A DNA stretch of 64,000 nt, taken from positions 62,001-126,000 of the forward strand of contig MLPZ01000003.1 in NCBI GenBank assembly GCA_001885315.1, given 5' to 3'. The DNA comes from Treponema sp. CETP13. GTDB taxonomy: Bacteria > Spirochaetota > Spirochaetia > Treponematales > Treponemataceae. The position numbers and the translations under genes are program-made. This document shows, one piece after another, positions 42,768 to 50,158 of the stretch. The notes below the pieces were generated by a model that did no database searches, was not told the origin of the DNA, and saw only the letters and a list, made by a program, of their open reading frames with translations. Every line of letters starts with the position of its first letter. Position 1 is the first letter of the stretch.

Positions 42768-44081
42768 TCAAATATTCTTTTCTAACATCTTTGGCAAACA
42801 CGAAACAGCATACAATGGCAAATCAATAAGAGTTTCTGTTTTTTTATATGTTGCAGGAGAGAGGCGAAAAGACACTTTGGGCGAAAACATCGTGTTATAA
42901 GCAGCAAGACTTTTTGCCCTTAAGTTGATCGATGATTTTACTTCTACTGGTATGTTATTATTTTTGTAATCTAGCAAAAAGTCAATTTCGGACGTATGAC
43001 GCTCGTTTGAATAATAGTAAACTCGCAAGTCCTTATGCAATTTTAATTCTTGCAAAACAAATTGTTCGGCTATCGCACCCTTAAACTCTACAAAACTTTT
43101 ATTCGGCTGATTCACAGTATCTTCACCTATTCCTGCTAAACATGAAAGCAACCCAACATCAGAGAGAAAAAGCTTAAAGGCTTTGTTGTCTTTGTAAAAA
43201 TCTAACGGAATTTTAGGCGTTTTTACTCTAAACACTTGGTGAATTAAACCACAATCCTTGAGCCACATAAGTGCAACTTCATAATCCTTTGCCCTCGCTC
43301 CTTGTCGAACAAAACCATATACAAATTTTTTGTTTTCTTTTACGAGCTGATTAGAAATATTTTTGTAAACCTCATTTATTCTTGTTGATTCCGTAGCACT
43401 TGTATGTTTCGAAAAATCATTACTATAAGCATAAATAATTGTTTCTTGAATTTTTTTTACTAGTTCAAAATCTTTATGAATTATATAATTATTCACGACT
43501 TCTGGCATTCCACCAACATAATAATATCTTTGCAAATAATCGTTCAACTTTGAACTAACCAAATTTAGCATTTTAAAATCACAAGCATCAAGTACCTGAA
43601 CCAAACGAGTTTCGTTGTTTGCTAGTAAAAACTCTTTAAAAGACATTGGATATAAATGAAGCATATCAACTTTTCCGACAGGGAAAGATGTTCCTTTATG
43701 AAGGGCAATTCCTAAAAGTAAACCGGCACAAACAATATCATATTGAGGAGCTTCTTCACAAAAATATTTTAGGCTTGTTAATGATCTTGGACATTCTTGC
43801 ACTTCATCAAAAATCAACAAAGTTGAACTAGGTAAAATACTAACATTTTGTACAAGTTGTAAAGCTTGTACAATGCGATTTGGATTTAAATCATCATCAA
43901 AAATCGACTTGAGTGCTGTATTTCGCTCAAAATTTAAATATACTGTCGAATCATAGTATTGTTTGCCAAATTCCTTCATGAGCCACGTTTTACCAACTTG
44001 TCGAGCCCCACTAATAATCAAAGGTTTTTTATGTTTATTCTTCTTCCACATTTGCAATTCAGCAATAAACTCTCTGTACAT
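42768..44081 (-). CDS. AAA ATPase with DUF4143 domain
   Basis: A 437-residue ATPase of the AAA_14/DUF4143 type: P-loop ISGARQVGKTWLMKEFG, Walker B LLIFDEVQECP, a winged-helix-like middle and a C-terminal DUF4143 domain with the nuclease-like FKGAIAEQFVLQEL and EIDFLLDYKNNNIPVEVK (a D-ExK-like pattern). The sensor serine in the usual ITGSLLG is Leu here (VCAGLLLG). These proteins are widespread, variable between strains and of unknown role. It is convergent with uvrB and has its own promoter and a GAGGT Shine-Dalgarno. Confidence 0.88.
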   Translation of the reverse strand: MYREFIAELQMWKKNKHKKPLIISGARQVGKTWLMKEFGKQYYDSTVYLNFERNTALKSIFDDDLNPNRIVQALQLVQNVSILPSSTLLIFDEVQECPRSLTSLKYFCEEAPQYDIVCAGLLLGIALHKGTSFPVGKVDMLHLYPMSFKEFLLANNETRLVQVLDACDFKMLNLVSSKLNDYLQRYYYVGGMPEVVNNYIIHKDFELVKKIQETIIYAYSNDFSKHTSATESTRINEVYKNISNQLVKENKKFVYGFVRQGARAKDYEVALMWLKDCGLIHQVFRVKTPKIPLDFYKDNKAFKLFLSDVGLLSCLAGIGEDTVNQPNKSFVEFKGAIAEQFVLQELKLHKDLRVYYYSNERHTSEIDFLLDYKNNNIPVEVKSSINLRAKSLAAYNTMFSPKVSFRLSPATYKKTETLIDLPLYAVSCLPKMLEKNI

Positions 44082-44099
44082 TTTCTACCTCATACAGAT

Positions 44100-44128
44100 A
44101 TTATACTCCTAATATTACATAAACGCAA
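44100..44128 (-). promoter_or_regulatory. promoter of the AAA/DUF4143 gene
   Basis: Minus strand TTGCGT (44123-44128), 17 bp, TATAAT (44100-44105). The leader is about 12 nt and holds GAGGT 5-6 nt before the ATG. Confidence 0.65.
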
Positions 44129-44220
44129 TTATTTTACATTTTATTCATAGATAAAAGTGTTAGTTATCACATTTTTATCATACATAGATATGTAAGAATT
44201 TACATTTTTTACTTCTAGTC

Positions 44221-46056
44221 TTACTTGCTTTCATATTTTATTCCTAAAGTTAGAGAGCGAGATGGGGCATAATAACCATCGTCATGATACGAATAACGCT
44301 CATCTAAAAGGTTTTCGCCTTTTACATACACAGAAAAAGAGTTTGTAAAGTCGTAATTAATCCGACATGATAGCAATTGTACTGGATCATAGCTAATGGT
44401 ATTTGTATTGTTTTCGTACCGCATGCCAATATAATGGAATCCTGGCCCAAAGGTAAAATGCCCAAGCGTCATATACGTATACAGAGTCCATTCAAAATAC
44501 GGAACCCACATAATTTGGCAGCCGTCAGGAAGACTTGCACGTGTATAGGTGCCATTAAAATCATACGAAAAAAGATTATTCCAAGACTCAGTTGAACTTA
44601 CTTGTACGGTATAATAGGTGCCAGTTTCATCCATATTTTGAGTTGTACCATTTGTCCAATATATTTTGTCATAGTATTTAGAATAGCCTAACTCAATTCC
44701 AAGCCAGGTAAAATGTTTCCAATCAAACAAAACACCAAATCCATGTTCAGGATCCAAATCTTTGTTTCCGTTGTAATACTCACCATCCCAATACAACTGA
44801 TTAAACGTCGGCAGTGAAAACTGTCTATAAACAGAAAAACTAACATCTGCAGGTATAAAACTAAGCGTTGCGCGAGGTAAAAATGCAAACCACTCATTAC
44901 TGCCAGAATACACCATACCTGCGACCGTTGGCGCGAATAAAAACTTCTGCCCAAAATACCAATCATACGAACTTGCGATATAACTGTCTATGCGATATGC
45001 ATCGGATGAGTCGGAATAATCAAAATCTGACACAGTTGAAAAATGTAAGTTATCTTTGAAAGTAGCGGAAACAGAAAAACTTGTCTGATTTATATCTGTA
45101 TCGTTTTCTACCAAACCAGAATCTATGTATGAAATAAAATTTGTTTGATTTGTAAGAGATGTTTTTACGGTTCCCCATGTAGGAACAAATCGTACATATA
45201 CTGTATTGAATAAATTATATTCGTTTGATGTGCCCACATCTGAAGAACCCGAACCATAGGCTTTATTTTTATTGTACGAAAATTTCGTTGTTCCACCCAT
45301 TTTTCTCGTATCCGTTATGGGATAAGACCACGTAATAGAAGGTTTTACCATAAACGCATTATTATTCTCGTTAACGGTGTCATTGGGATATAAATATTCA
45401 TTTTGCGCACTTACCACATTAAGACCTAACTTGTAAAAAAAGGAACCAATATAATTGCTGTACCTTGCAGAAGTATTATAAGTGTCAAAAACATTACTTT
45501 CATATGACAGCACAGAAGCGTCTATGGTAAAATGCTCAGAACCAAACTGTGCTGTAGAGATTGAAATAACAGAACCAGCAAACTGAGATTGAGACAGAAG
45601 AGGTGTCGATGAAATTGTTATTGATTGAATTGATGCAACATCAATTGAGTTCCAATCAAATTCTCCGCTCGTTCCAAGATTTGCCAAAACGCCATCCACG
45701 TATACTTTTATACACGTGGATGTATAGCCTTTTATCGAAACATCCGAAGAAGAACCAACTCCGCCATTATTTAAAACGAGTACACCTTTTGCACTTAGAA
45801 ACGTCTGTAAACTCGTAGCACCAGTCTTTGTAATATCACTTGCAGTAAAGGTGACAGAACTGTTTTGTTTAGAGTAGATAGTAGTTTCTATAGTACCAAG
45901 GTCTATTTCATCCGCGAATGCAAAATGGCAAAGCATATTTGACAAAAAGAAAAAACACAGGATTGCACAAAGAGCCTTTTTTGTTGTAAAAAACCAATAA
46001 AGAACTCTTTGCACTGTACCTAATATAGTTTTATACATTTTAAGCTTAATTATCAT
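44221..46056 (-). CDS. TonB-dependent outer-membrane receptor, BtuB-like
   Basis: A 611-residue (or 605 from a second in-frame ATG) outer-membrane protein. A signal region (LCAILCFFFLSNMLCHFAFA) is followed by a TonB-like box region and a plug domain: TASDITKTGATSLQTFLS and SSDVSIKGYTSTCIKVYVDG, then a beta-barrel rich in alternating aromatic residues, ending ERYSYHDDGYYAPSRSLTL, the usual receptor C-terminal pattern. Plug sequence and the leader upstream suggest cobalamin or a similar corrinoid; this is inference. It overlaps the lipoprotein gene by 11 nt and is cotranscribed. No TonB/ExbBD genes are near. Confidence 0.82.
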   Translation of the reverse strand: MIIKLKMYKTILGTVQRVLYWFFTTKKALCAILCFFFLSNMLCHFAFADEIDLGTIETTIYSKQNSSVTFTASDITKTGATSLQTFLSAKGVLVLNNGGVGSSSDVSIKGYTSTCIKVYVDGVLANLGTSGEFDWNSIDVASIQSITISSTPLLSQSQFAGSVISISTAQFGSEHFTIDASVLSYESNVFDTYNTSARYSNYIGSFFYKLGLNVVSAQNEYLYPNDTVNENNNAFMVKPSITWSYPITDTRKMGGTTKFSYNKNKAYGSGSSDVGTSNEYNLFNTVYVRFVPTWGTVKTSLTNQTNFISYIDSGLVENDTDINQTSFSVSATFKDNLHFSTVSDFDYSDSSDAYRIDSYIASSYDWYFGQKFLFAPTVAGMVYSGSNEWFAFLPRATLSFIPADVSFSVYRQFSLPTFNQLYWDGEYYNGNKDLDPEHGFGVLFDWKHFTWLGIELGYSKYYDKIYWTNGTTQNMDETGTYYTVQVSSTESWNNLFSYDFNGTYTRASLPDGCQIMWVPYFEWTLYTYMTLGHFTFGPGFHYIGMRYENNTNTISYDPVQLLSCRINYDFTNSFSVYVKGENLLDERYSYHDDGYYAPSRSLTLGIKYESK

Positions 46057-46660
46057 CTAAAGTAGCATCAGAAGAATAAGTATACGTCCCCATATCATAC
46101 GGAAGATACGCTAGCCCATAAAGCTCTGAGTCAAAACAGGTAACTAGAGAACCGTTATCAAAAGTTTTGCAGTATTCTGAAAATTTTATTTCAACACTGC
46201 TAACAAACTCAAACATAACCGGAACATAGCAATCTCTATCGTTATCATCTTCCGAAGTATAGGTTTCCTGTGTATAAGAAGGATAGGAGTAAGCATAAGC
46301 ATTTTCATGATAATCTGCTTCGATTAATCCCATATAAACCGTGTCTCCATCTGTGTTAGAGTCTTTAGCATATGCTACAATATATCCAGATGTAGTTGTT
46401 CCAGAATAATCAATGTTCTCATAAGTATACGAATACTTATATTCATAATAGACAGCAGAATCTTTTTCTGAAAGTGTAAGGCTATCGCCAGCAGTAGTGC
46501 TATACGTGTTACCAATATAATCACTAAAAAGATTAGCAATTGCTTCTGAATCATCAATAATCGTTACATCAGAAGAATTAGAATCAAAACTACATGATAC
46601 TAATAAAAAACAACCAACAAAAAAAGAAACAATAAGAGTCATTAGGCATGACTTTTTCAT
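46046..46660 (-). CDS. hypothetical lipoprotein ahead of the TonB receptor
   Basis: A 204-residue lipoprotein: signal peptide with lipobox LVSC (Cys near residue 23), then an acidic, Tyr/Ser/Thr/Asp-rich mature protein with no recognised domain. The start MKKSC has GGAGGT nearby (46667-46672); a longer frame runs 41 codons upstream through the leader terminator and is not real. Because it is the first gene under the riboswitch-like leader and overlaps the receptor gene, it may be a surface or periplasmic partner that binds the same ligand, as lipoproteins do in SusCD-type pairs. Confidence 0.75.
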   Translation of the reverse strand: MKKSCLMTLIVSFFVGCFLLVSCSFDSNSSDVTIIDDSEAIANLFSDYIGNTYSTTAGDSLTLSEKDSAVYYEYKYSYTYENIDYSGTTTSGYIVAYAKDSNTDGDTVYMGLIEADYHENAYAYSYPSYTQETYTSEDDNDRDCYVPVMFEFVSSVEIKFSEYCKTFDNGSLVTCFDSELYGLAYLPYDMGTYTYSSDATLDDN

Positions 46661-46693
46661 AAAAATACCTCCAGAAGCAGGGCGTGTACTTCT

Positions 46694-46722
46694 AAAAAAA
46701 TAAACTTCCACACAAGAAGTTT
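46694..46722 (-). terminator. leader terminator before the lipoprotein-receptor operon
   Basis: On the minus strand AAACTTC and GAAGTTT (7 bp, 7-nt loop TTGTGTG) are followed by ATTTTTTT. It lies between the folded leader domain (46733-46800) and the Shine-Dalgarno at 46667-46672, where an attenuator should be. Confidence 0.75.
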
Positions 46723-46732
46723 TTATAAATAA

Positions 46733-46800
46733 TTTTATGGTAATAGGACTTTTATACCTCTTCACTCCAAGCCGGGACTGCAACCCGATTCCCCATAAAA
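46733..46800 (-). promoter_or_regulatory. riboswitch-like leader, possibly cobalamin class II
   Basis: On the minus strand a 68-nt domain is closed by a perfect 8-bp stem TTTTATGG/CCATAAAA. Inside are GGAA, a hairpin CGGG-TTGCAGT-CCCG (46773-46787) with a 7-nt loop, a 13-nt segment, and AGG-loop-CCT ahead of ATTACCAT. The order and sizes (P3 closing stem, GGAA junction, 7-nt loop P4, short P6, then the 3' strand of P3) resemble class-II cobalamin riboswitches, but the sequence is divergent. The downstream BtuB-like receptor supports the idea. The structure is seen directly; the ligand is inferred. Confidence 0.5.
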
Positions 46801-46961
46801 CTATCTTTTTACAATAATGTCGTTAGTATAAACACTAAACCATCTTTTTTACTAGTACCTAAAGTTTTAACGAGACTTAAATAAAATTTTAGCTATAAAA
46901 AGGATAATATATTATTCTTTTTTGCTGTTTTAAGCATAAATAGCTCATATATTATCTTTTA

Positions 46962-46990
46962 TTGACGGCAAAAAATAAAAGAGTTATACT
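46962..46990 (+). promoter_or_regulatory. hipBA promoter, leaderless
   Basis: TTGACG (46962-46967), 17 bp, TATACT (46985-46990), then ATATAT and the hipB ATG at 46997. It is one of the clearest leaderless promoters in the window. Confidence 0.7.
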
Positions 46991-46996
46991 ATATAT

Positions 46997-47278
46997 ATGA
47001 TTGATATAGATTCACTTGTAAAGACTGTTCCCGAAATACAGAAAACCGTAGCAAATAATTTTAAAATGCGGCGAAAAGAACACAAAATCACTCAGCTAAC
47101 ATTAGCAGAAAAAGCAGGAGTAAGTCTTCCTAGCTTAAAACGCTTTGAACAAACAGGCGAAATATCATTCAAAAACTTACTAAAAATTTCACAAACTTTG
47201 GGATATGAAAAAGAATTACTTTCGCTTTTTTCAAAGCCATATTATACAAACATAGAGGACTTACTTCGTGACTCATAA
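46997..47278 (+). CDS. hipB: HipB-like XRE-family antitoxin
   Basis: A 93-residue protein with a Cro/C1-type helix-turn-helix (about residues 20-75: MRRKEHKITQLTLAEKAGVS then LKRFEQTGEISFKNLLKI). Position directly ahead of hipA and an 11-nt overlap identify it as the antitoxin and autorepressor of a type II toxin-antitoxin pair. The promoter gives no 5' leader, so any operator must overlap or precede the start codon; the A/T-rich alternating sequence around 46985-47005 is a candidate. Confidence 0.85.
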   Translation: MIDIDSLVKTVPEIQKTVANNFKMRRKEHKITQLTLAEKAGVSLPSLKRFEQTGEISFKNLLKISQTLGYEKELLSLFSKPYYTNIEDLLRDS

Positions 47279-48395
47279 CAAACTTACCGTCCGCTACCAT
47301 GACAAAACGGTAGGAACACTCGTTTATTCAGATCATCGAACAAGCTTTCAGTATGCACAAACATGGATTGAAAACGGATTTTCGATTAGTCCATTGTCAT
47401 TGCCACTTAATAATAGCATTTTTACACCTGAAATTGACCCCTTTGGTGGCATTTTTGGTATTTTTAATGATAGTTTACCCGACGGTTGGGGACGACTGCT
47501 AATAGACCGCATGCTAATAAAAAACAATATTGATCCTCATTCTATAACCATGCTTGATCGTTTGGCAATCGCCGGGACATCTGGCATGGGAGCCTTAGAA
47601 TATTACCCAGAAGAACATTTTACATTCAAACATGATATTGATTTAAACCTTGATAAAATTTCACAGCAATGTAAGCTTGTTTTACAAGATAAGCCAAGTG
47701 ACAATTTAGATTATTTGTTTCGAAATGGCGGTTCATCAGGAGGAGCTCGCCCTAAGATTTTTAAAAAAATTGATAACGAAGAATGGATTATTAAATTTCC
47801 ATCATCACAAGATTCTTTAAATATTGGATTGCAAGAATATGAATATTCAAAATGCGCTCAAAAATGTGGCATAAATGTACCCAACGTTCGTTTATTTGAT
47901 TCTGCAAACTGTGCAGGTTATTTTGGAATACAACGCTTTGACCGCATAAAAACTACAAAAGTACACATGGCATCTGCTTCTGCTTTGCTCGAAACATCGC
48001 ATCGATTACCAAATCTAGATTACATTCAATTATTAAAATTAACAAAGTTTTTATGCAAAAGTGAAGCTGAACTCAAAAAATTGTTTGCGCTCATGTGTTT
48101 TAATGTATTTGCACACAATAGAGATGACCATAGTAAAAATTTCACTTTTTTATACATAGCTGATGCAGAAAACAAACAAAAAGGCTGGCATCTCTCCCCT
48201 GCCTATGATTTAACCTATAGCAACTCAATACAGGGAGAACAGGCCACGACAATTGCTGGTGAAGGTAAAAATCCCACTTTAGAAAATATATTGACAGTTG
48301 CAAAAACTATTGGACTTTCAGCATCATATGCAAAAACCACGGCTCAAAATATTCAAGAAATTGTAATGGCTGATTTAGCAAAATACTTACAATAA
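47268..48395 (+). CDS. hipA: HipA-like serine/threonine kinase toxin
   Basis: A 375-residue HipA-family kinase. The N-terminal Couple_hipA region (LTVRYHDKTVGTLVYSDHRTSF) is followed by the activation-loop-like GGSSGGARPKIF, WIIKFPSSQD with the ATP-binding Lys, the catalytic loop AHNRDDHSKNF and metal-binding PAYDLTYS. Known HipA toxins phosphorylate glutamyl- or tryptophanyl-tRNA synthetase and cause dormancy. It is shorter than the 440-residue E. coli protein. It starts at a GTG that overlaps hipB by 11 nt, with GAGG upstream. Confidence 0.9.
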   Translation: MTHNKLTVRYHDKTVGTLVYSDHRTSFQYAQTWIENGFSISPLSLPLNNSIFTPEIDPFGGIFGIFNDSLPDGWGRLLIDRMLIKNNIDPHSITMLDRLAIAGTSGMGALEYYPEEHFTFKHDIDLNLDKISQQCKLVLQDKPSDNLDYLFRNGGSSGGARPKIFKKIDNEEWIIKFPSSQDSLNIGLQEYEYSKCAQKCGINVPNVRLFDSANCAGYFGIQRFDRIKTTKVHMASASALLETSHRLPNLDYIQLLKLTKFLCKSEAELKKLFALMCFNVFAHNRDDHSKNFTFLYIADAENKQKGWHLSPAYDLTYSNSIQGEQATTIAGEGKNPTLENILTVAKTIGLSASYAKTTAQNIQEIVMADLAKYLQ

Positions 48396-48399
48396 AATT

Positions 48400-48565
48400 T
48401 TACCTTTGCTTCCAGCATTTTTTAAGGAGTTCAGTCGAAAGGTCACATACTCTTTGGTAGGCTTCTGTATATCCGGTAATTTGAGAAGGAAACTGTAAGG
48501 TACTCTTTAGATGTATCATTAAAAGTGTATGTAAAGTTTTGTAAATCTGCTATAGTAAATTCCAA
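48400..48565 (-). pseudogene. frameshifted small ORF
   Basis: An AGGAGC lies 5 nt before a TTG at 48563-48565. The frame reads EFTIADLQNFTYTFNDTSKEYLT and stops at a TGA (48443-48445). Shifting frame near 48482 lets it continue as QFPSQITGYTEAYQRVCDLS and on to KKCWKQR, with a stop at 48400-48402. Two adjoining protein-like halves in different frames suggest a small gene broken by a one- or two-base change. No family recognised. Confidence 0.35.
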
Positions 48566-48611
48566 TTTGAGCTCCTAGTAATAATAAAAATCTATACTAA
48601 CTGAAAAGAAC

Positions 48612-49055
48612 TTACAAGACAGCTTCCTTGCCGTGTCCAAATTCTTCCAGCGCTTTTACAGCACGTTCAGCATCAACAGCAGGCACAAATATATGATCAT
48701 GATAAAAAGCTGCAACAACATTTGCGCTAATCTGAGCTTCGGTAAGTTTTGCTGAAACTGCTGCCGTTAATCCAACTGCATTTAAGCTAGAATGAACTTT
48801 AAGCGTGATATATTTAAACACTTCACCAACTTCTAGTTGTGTTTTATGTTGTTGGTTGTACTCAATCACGTTTTGTTTTAGCACTATAAGAGAAAGCCCT
48901 TCTTGTTCTTTATATACCATAAGAGGCTCTAATATTTTATACGCTCCTAAATCAGTTGCAGTCGCATCAATCACTGTCAAAAAAACATAGACCTCTGAAT
49001 GCAAGATTGGAGACATGTTTTGTAATAATGTTTCTAAGTTTGTTTCACCATTCAT
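48612..49055 (-). CDS. ACT-domain protein
   Basis: A 147-residue cytosolic protein with two ACT-like halves; the C-terminal one (HSSLNAVGLTAAVSAKLTEA to AVDAERAVKALEEFG) is a clear ACT regulatory fold of the type in small stand-alone proteins that bind amino acids. No enzyme domain is attached. The partner is unknown. No Shine-Dalgarno: a -10 box TAAAAT with an extended TG (49061-49066) ends 5 nt before the ATG. Confidence 0.75.
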   Translation of the reverse strand: MNGETNLETLLQNMSPILHSEVYVFLTVIDATATDLGAYKILEPLMVYKEQEGLSLIVLKQNVIEYNQQHKTQLEVGEVFKYITLKVHSSLNAVGLTAAVSAKLTEAQISANVVAAFYHDHIFVPAVDAERAVKALEEFGHGKEAVL

Positions 49056-49060
49056 ACTTT

Positions 49061-49069
49061 ATTTTAGCA
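49061..49069 (-). promoter_or_regulatory. extended -10 promoter of the ACT-domain gene, leaderless
   Basis: Minus strand TGC-TAAAAT (-10 at 49061-49066) ends 5 nt before the ATG. The -35 position (TATTAT) is weak, which an extended -10 can offset. Confidence 0.4.
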
Positions 49070-49095
49070 TATAAAATAGAACAATAATACTACAT

Positions 49096-49250
49096 TTATT
49101 CTATCTCATTTTCTTTAAAAGCTGGTTGCTCGTCATTTACTGAAAGGATTTTATCACCCAAATTTATCCCATCGCAAAGAGGTTTTCCCTCTATATTTTT
49201 CTTTCTTCCTCTATAAAAGCATGCGAGTTTTTAACTACAAATACTTTTTT
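49096..49250 (-). pseudogene. decayed PDZ-domain fragment, paralogous to the aspartic protease tail
   Basis: The minus strand reads IEGKPLCDGINLGDKILSVN and ends with a TAA at 49096-49098. This nearly repeats FEGKPLCEGLNLGDKILSVN of the protease encoded at 50159-51526. Upstream, in another frame, VVKNSHAFIEEERK resembles its DKDGAFVNGLMY region, so a frameshift separates the two parts. Nothing of the protease lobes remains. It appears to be the relic of a second copy of that gene. Confidence 0.6.
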
Positions 49251-49299
49251 TGTTCATCTATCCTGACCCCTTGTGTTGAAAATCTAATTATGAGTAATA

Positions 49300-49749
49300 T
49301 TACAAAACAATAAGCAGTATTGCGATAATAACAACTGCAAGAAAAACACCCGCTGTTATTTTTGCTTTTAGTAACACTTGAGTTGTGTCGTTTTCAACTA
49401 TATATTTTTCAGGATGTTTTTCTAATTCCTTAGGAAAATTAAAACAAATAATCACATGATGAATACTTACAATTATAAGCAACACACTAAGAATGGCATT
49501 ATCATTACCATATTTTGTCACAATGGAATTTTCATTGATGTAAAATAAATTAAGTATGAAAGTACCAATGCTTAAAAATATTAAAATTATTCCTAAAAGT
49601 TTAGTTACTTTACATATAATTTCCGATTTTTTGGCATTTTTATATTTTGTTATATTAGATCTTGCAGTTTGAAAAAACAGTATATAAAATCCATAAGAAA
49701 ATAAAAAGAGTGCTAAAACACAAAACCATTCGAAATCTGTAACATTCAT
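49300..49749 (-). CDS. hypothetical membrane protein, four helices
   Basis: A 149-residue protein with about four transmembrane helices (residues about 8-28, 48-68, 85-105 and 128-149), the last at the very C-terminus (VFLAVVIIAILLIVL). No family recognised. AAGGAT precedes the ATG. It follows the small membrane protein at 49793-50095 and the aspartic protease on the same strand, so all three may be one unit, interrupted by the hairpin at 50121-50154. Confidence 0.6.
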   Translation of the reverse strand: MNVTDFEWFCVLALFLFSYGFYILFFQTARSNITKYKNAKKSEIICKVTKLLGIILIFLSIGTFILNLFYINENSIVTKYGNDNAILSVLLIIVSIHHVIICFNFPKELEKHPEKYIVENDTTQVLLKAKITAGVFLAVVIIAILLIVL

Positions 49750-49792
49750 AAAATCCTTCTATCAAACGCATCTACTATTTGTATCTGTCAAA

Positions 49793-50095
49793 TTATTCTA
49801 ACTTTTTCTGTAAAAGTCGTGTTGTATTTAAACAAAAACCAAAAATAAAAATAAATATCAAAAATACACCTAAATACAAATATATACATTTATATATATC
49901 GATAATATATGATAAAAAAGGCCACAAAATACTAATAATTAAAAACACTTTCCATAGCACACTAAAAACATGGATTTTATTATCTAAATTTTTTATATTT
50001 TTGAGTGTCTTTATTTTTTTGTATCCAATAAATGATACAACCCCTAAAATTATTATACAAATCATTATAAAACTAAATAACTTTTCAAACATCAT
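49793..50095 (-). CDS. hypothetical small membrane protein
   Basis: A 101-residue (or 100) protein with about three hydrophobic helices (FSFIMICIIILGVVSFIGY; VFSVLWKVFLIISILWPFLSYI; YLGVFLIFIFIFGFCL) and a basic C-terminus. It is very A/T- and Ile/Phe-rich. A GAGGAT lies 7 nt before the ATG. No family recognised; it lies between the aspartic protease and another membrane protein. Confidence 0.55.
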   Translation of the reverse strand: MMFEKLFSFIMICIIILGVVSFIGYKKIKTLKNIKNLDNKIHVFSVLWKVFLIISILWPFLSYIIDIYKCIYLYLGVFLIFIFIFGFCLNTTRLLQKKLE

Positions 50096-50120
50096 ATACA
50101 ATCCTCTCTATATAAGTTTT

Positions 50121-50154
50121 AAAAGGTACCAATATATTAATAGAGGTACCTTTT
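50121..50154 (-). terminator. hairpin after the aspartic protease gene
   Basis: A perfect 10-bp stem AAAAGGTACC (50121-50130) and GGTACCTTTT (50145-50154). On the minus strand the stem ends in TTTT followed by AAAAC, a short T run, so termination may be partial and allow read-through to the small membrane proteins. Confidence 0.6.
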
Positions 50155-50158
50155 ATTT

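Noticed and set aside
46661-46783. Upstream extension of the lipoprotein gene by 41 codons
   Set aside because: It would cover the leader terminator and the Shine-Dalgarno; the signal peptide starts at MKKSC.
46773-46787. tRNA T-arm-like hairpin CGGG-TTGCAGT-CCCG
   Set aside because: No acceptor, D or anticodon arms can be drawn around it, and the loop lacks TTCRA. It fits better as an internal stem of the riboswitch-like leader.
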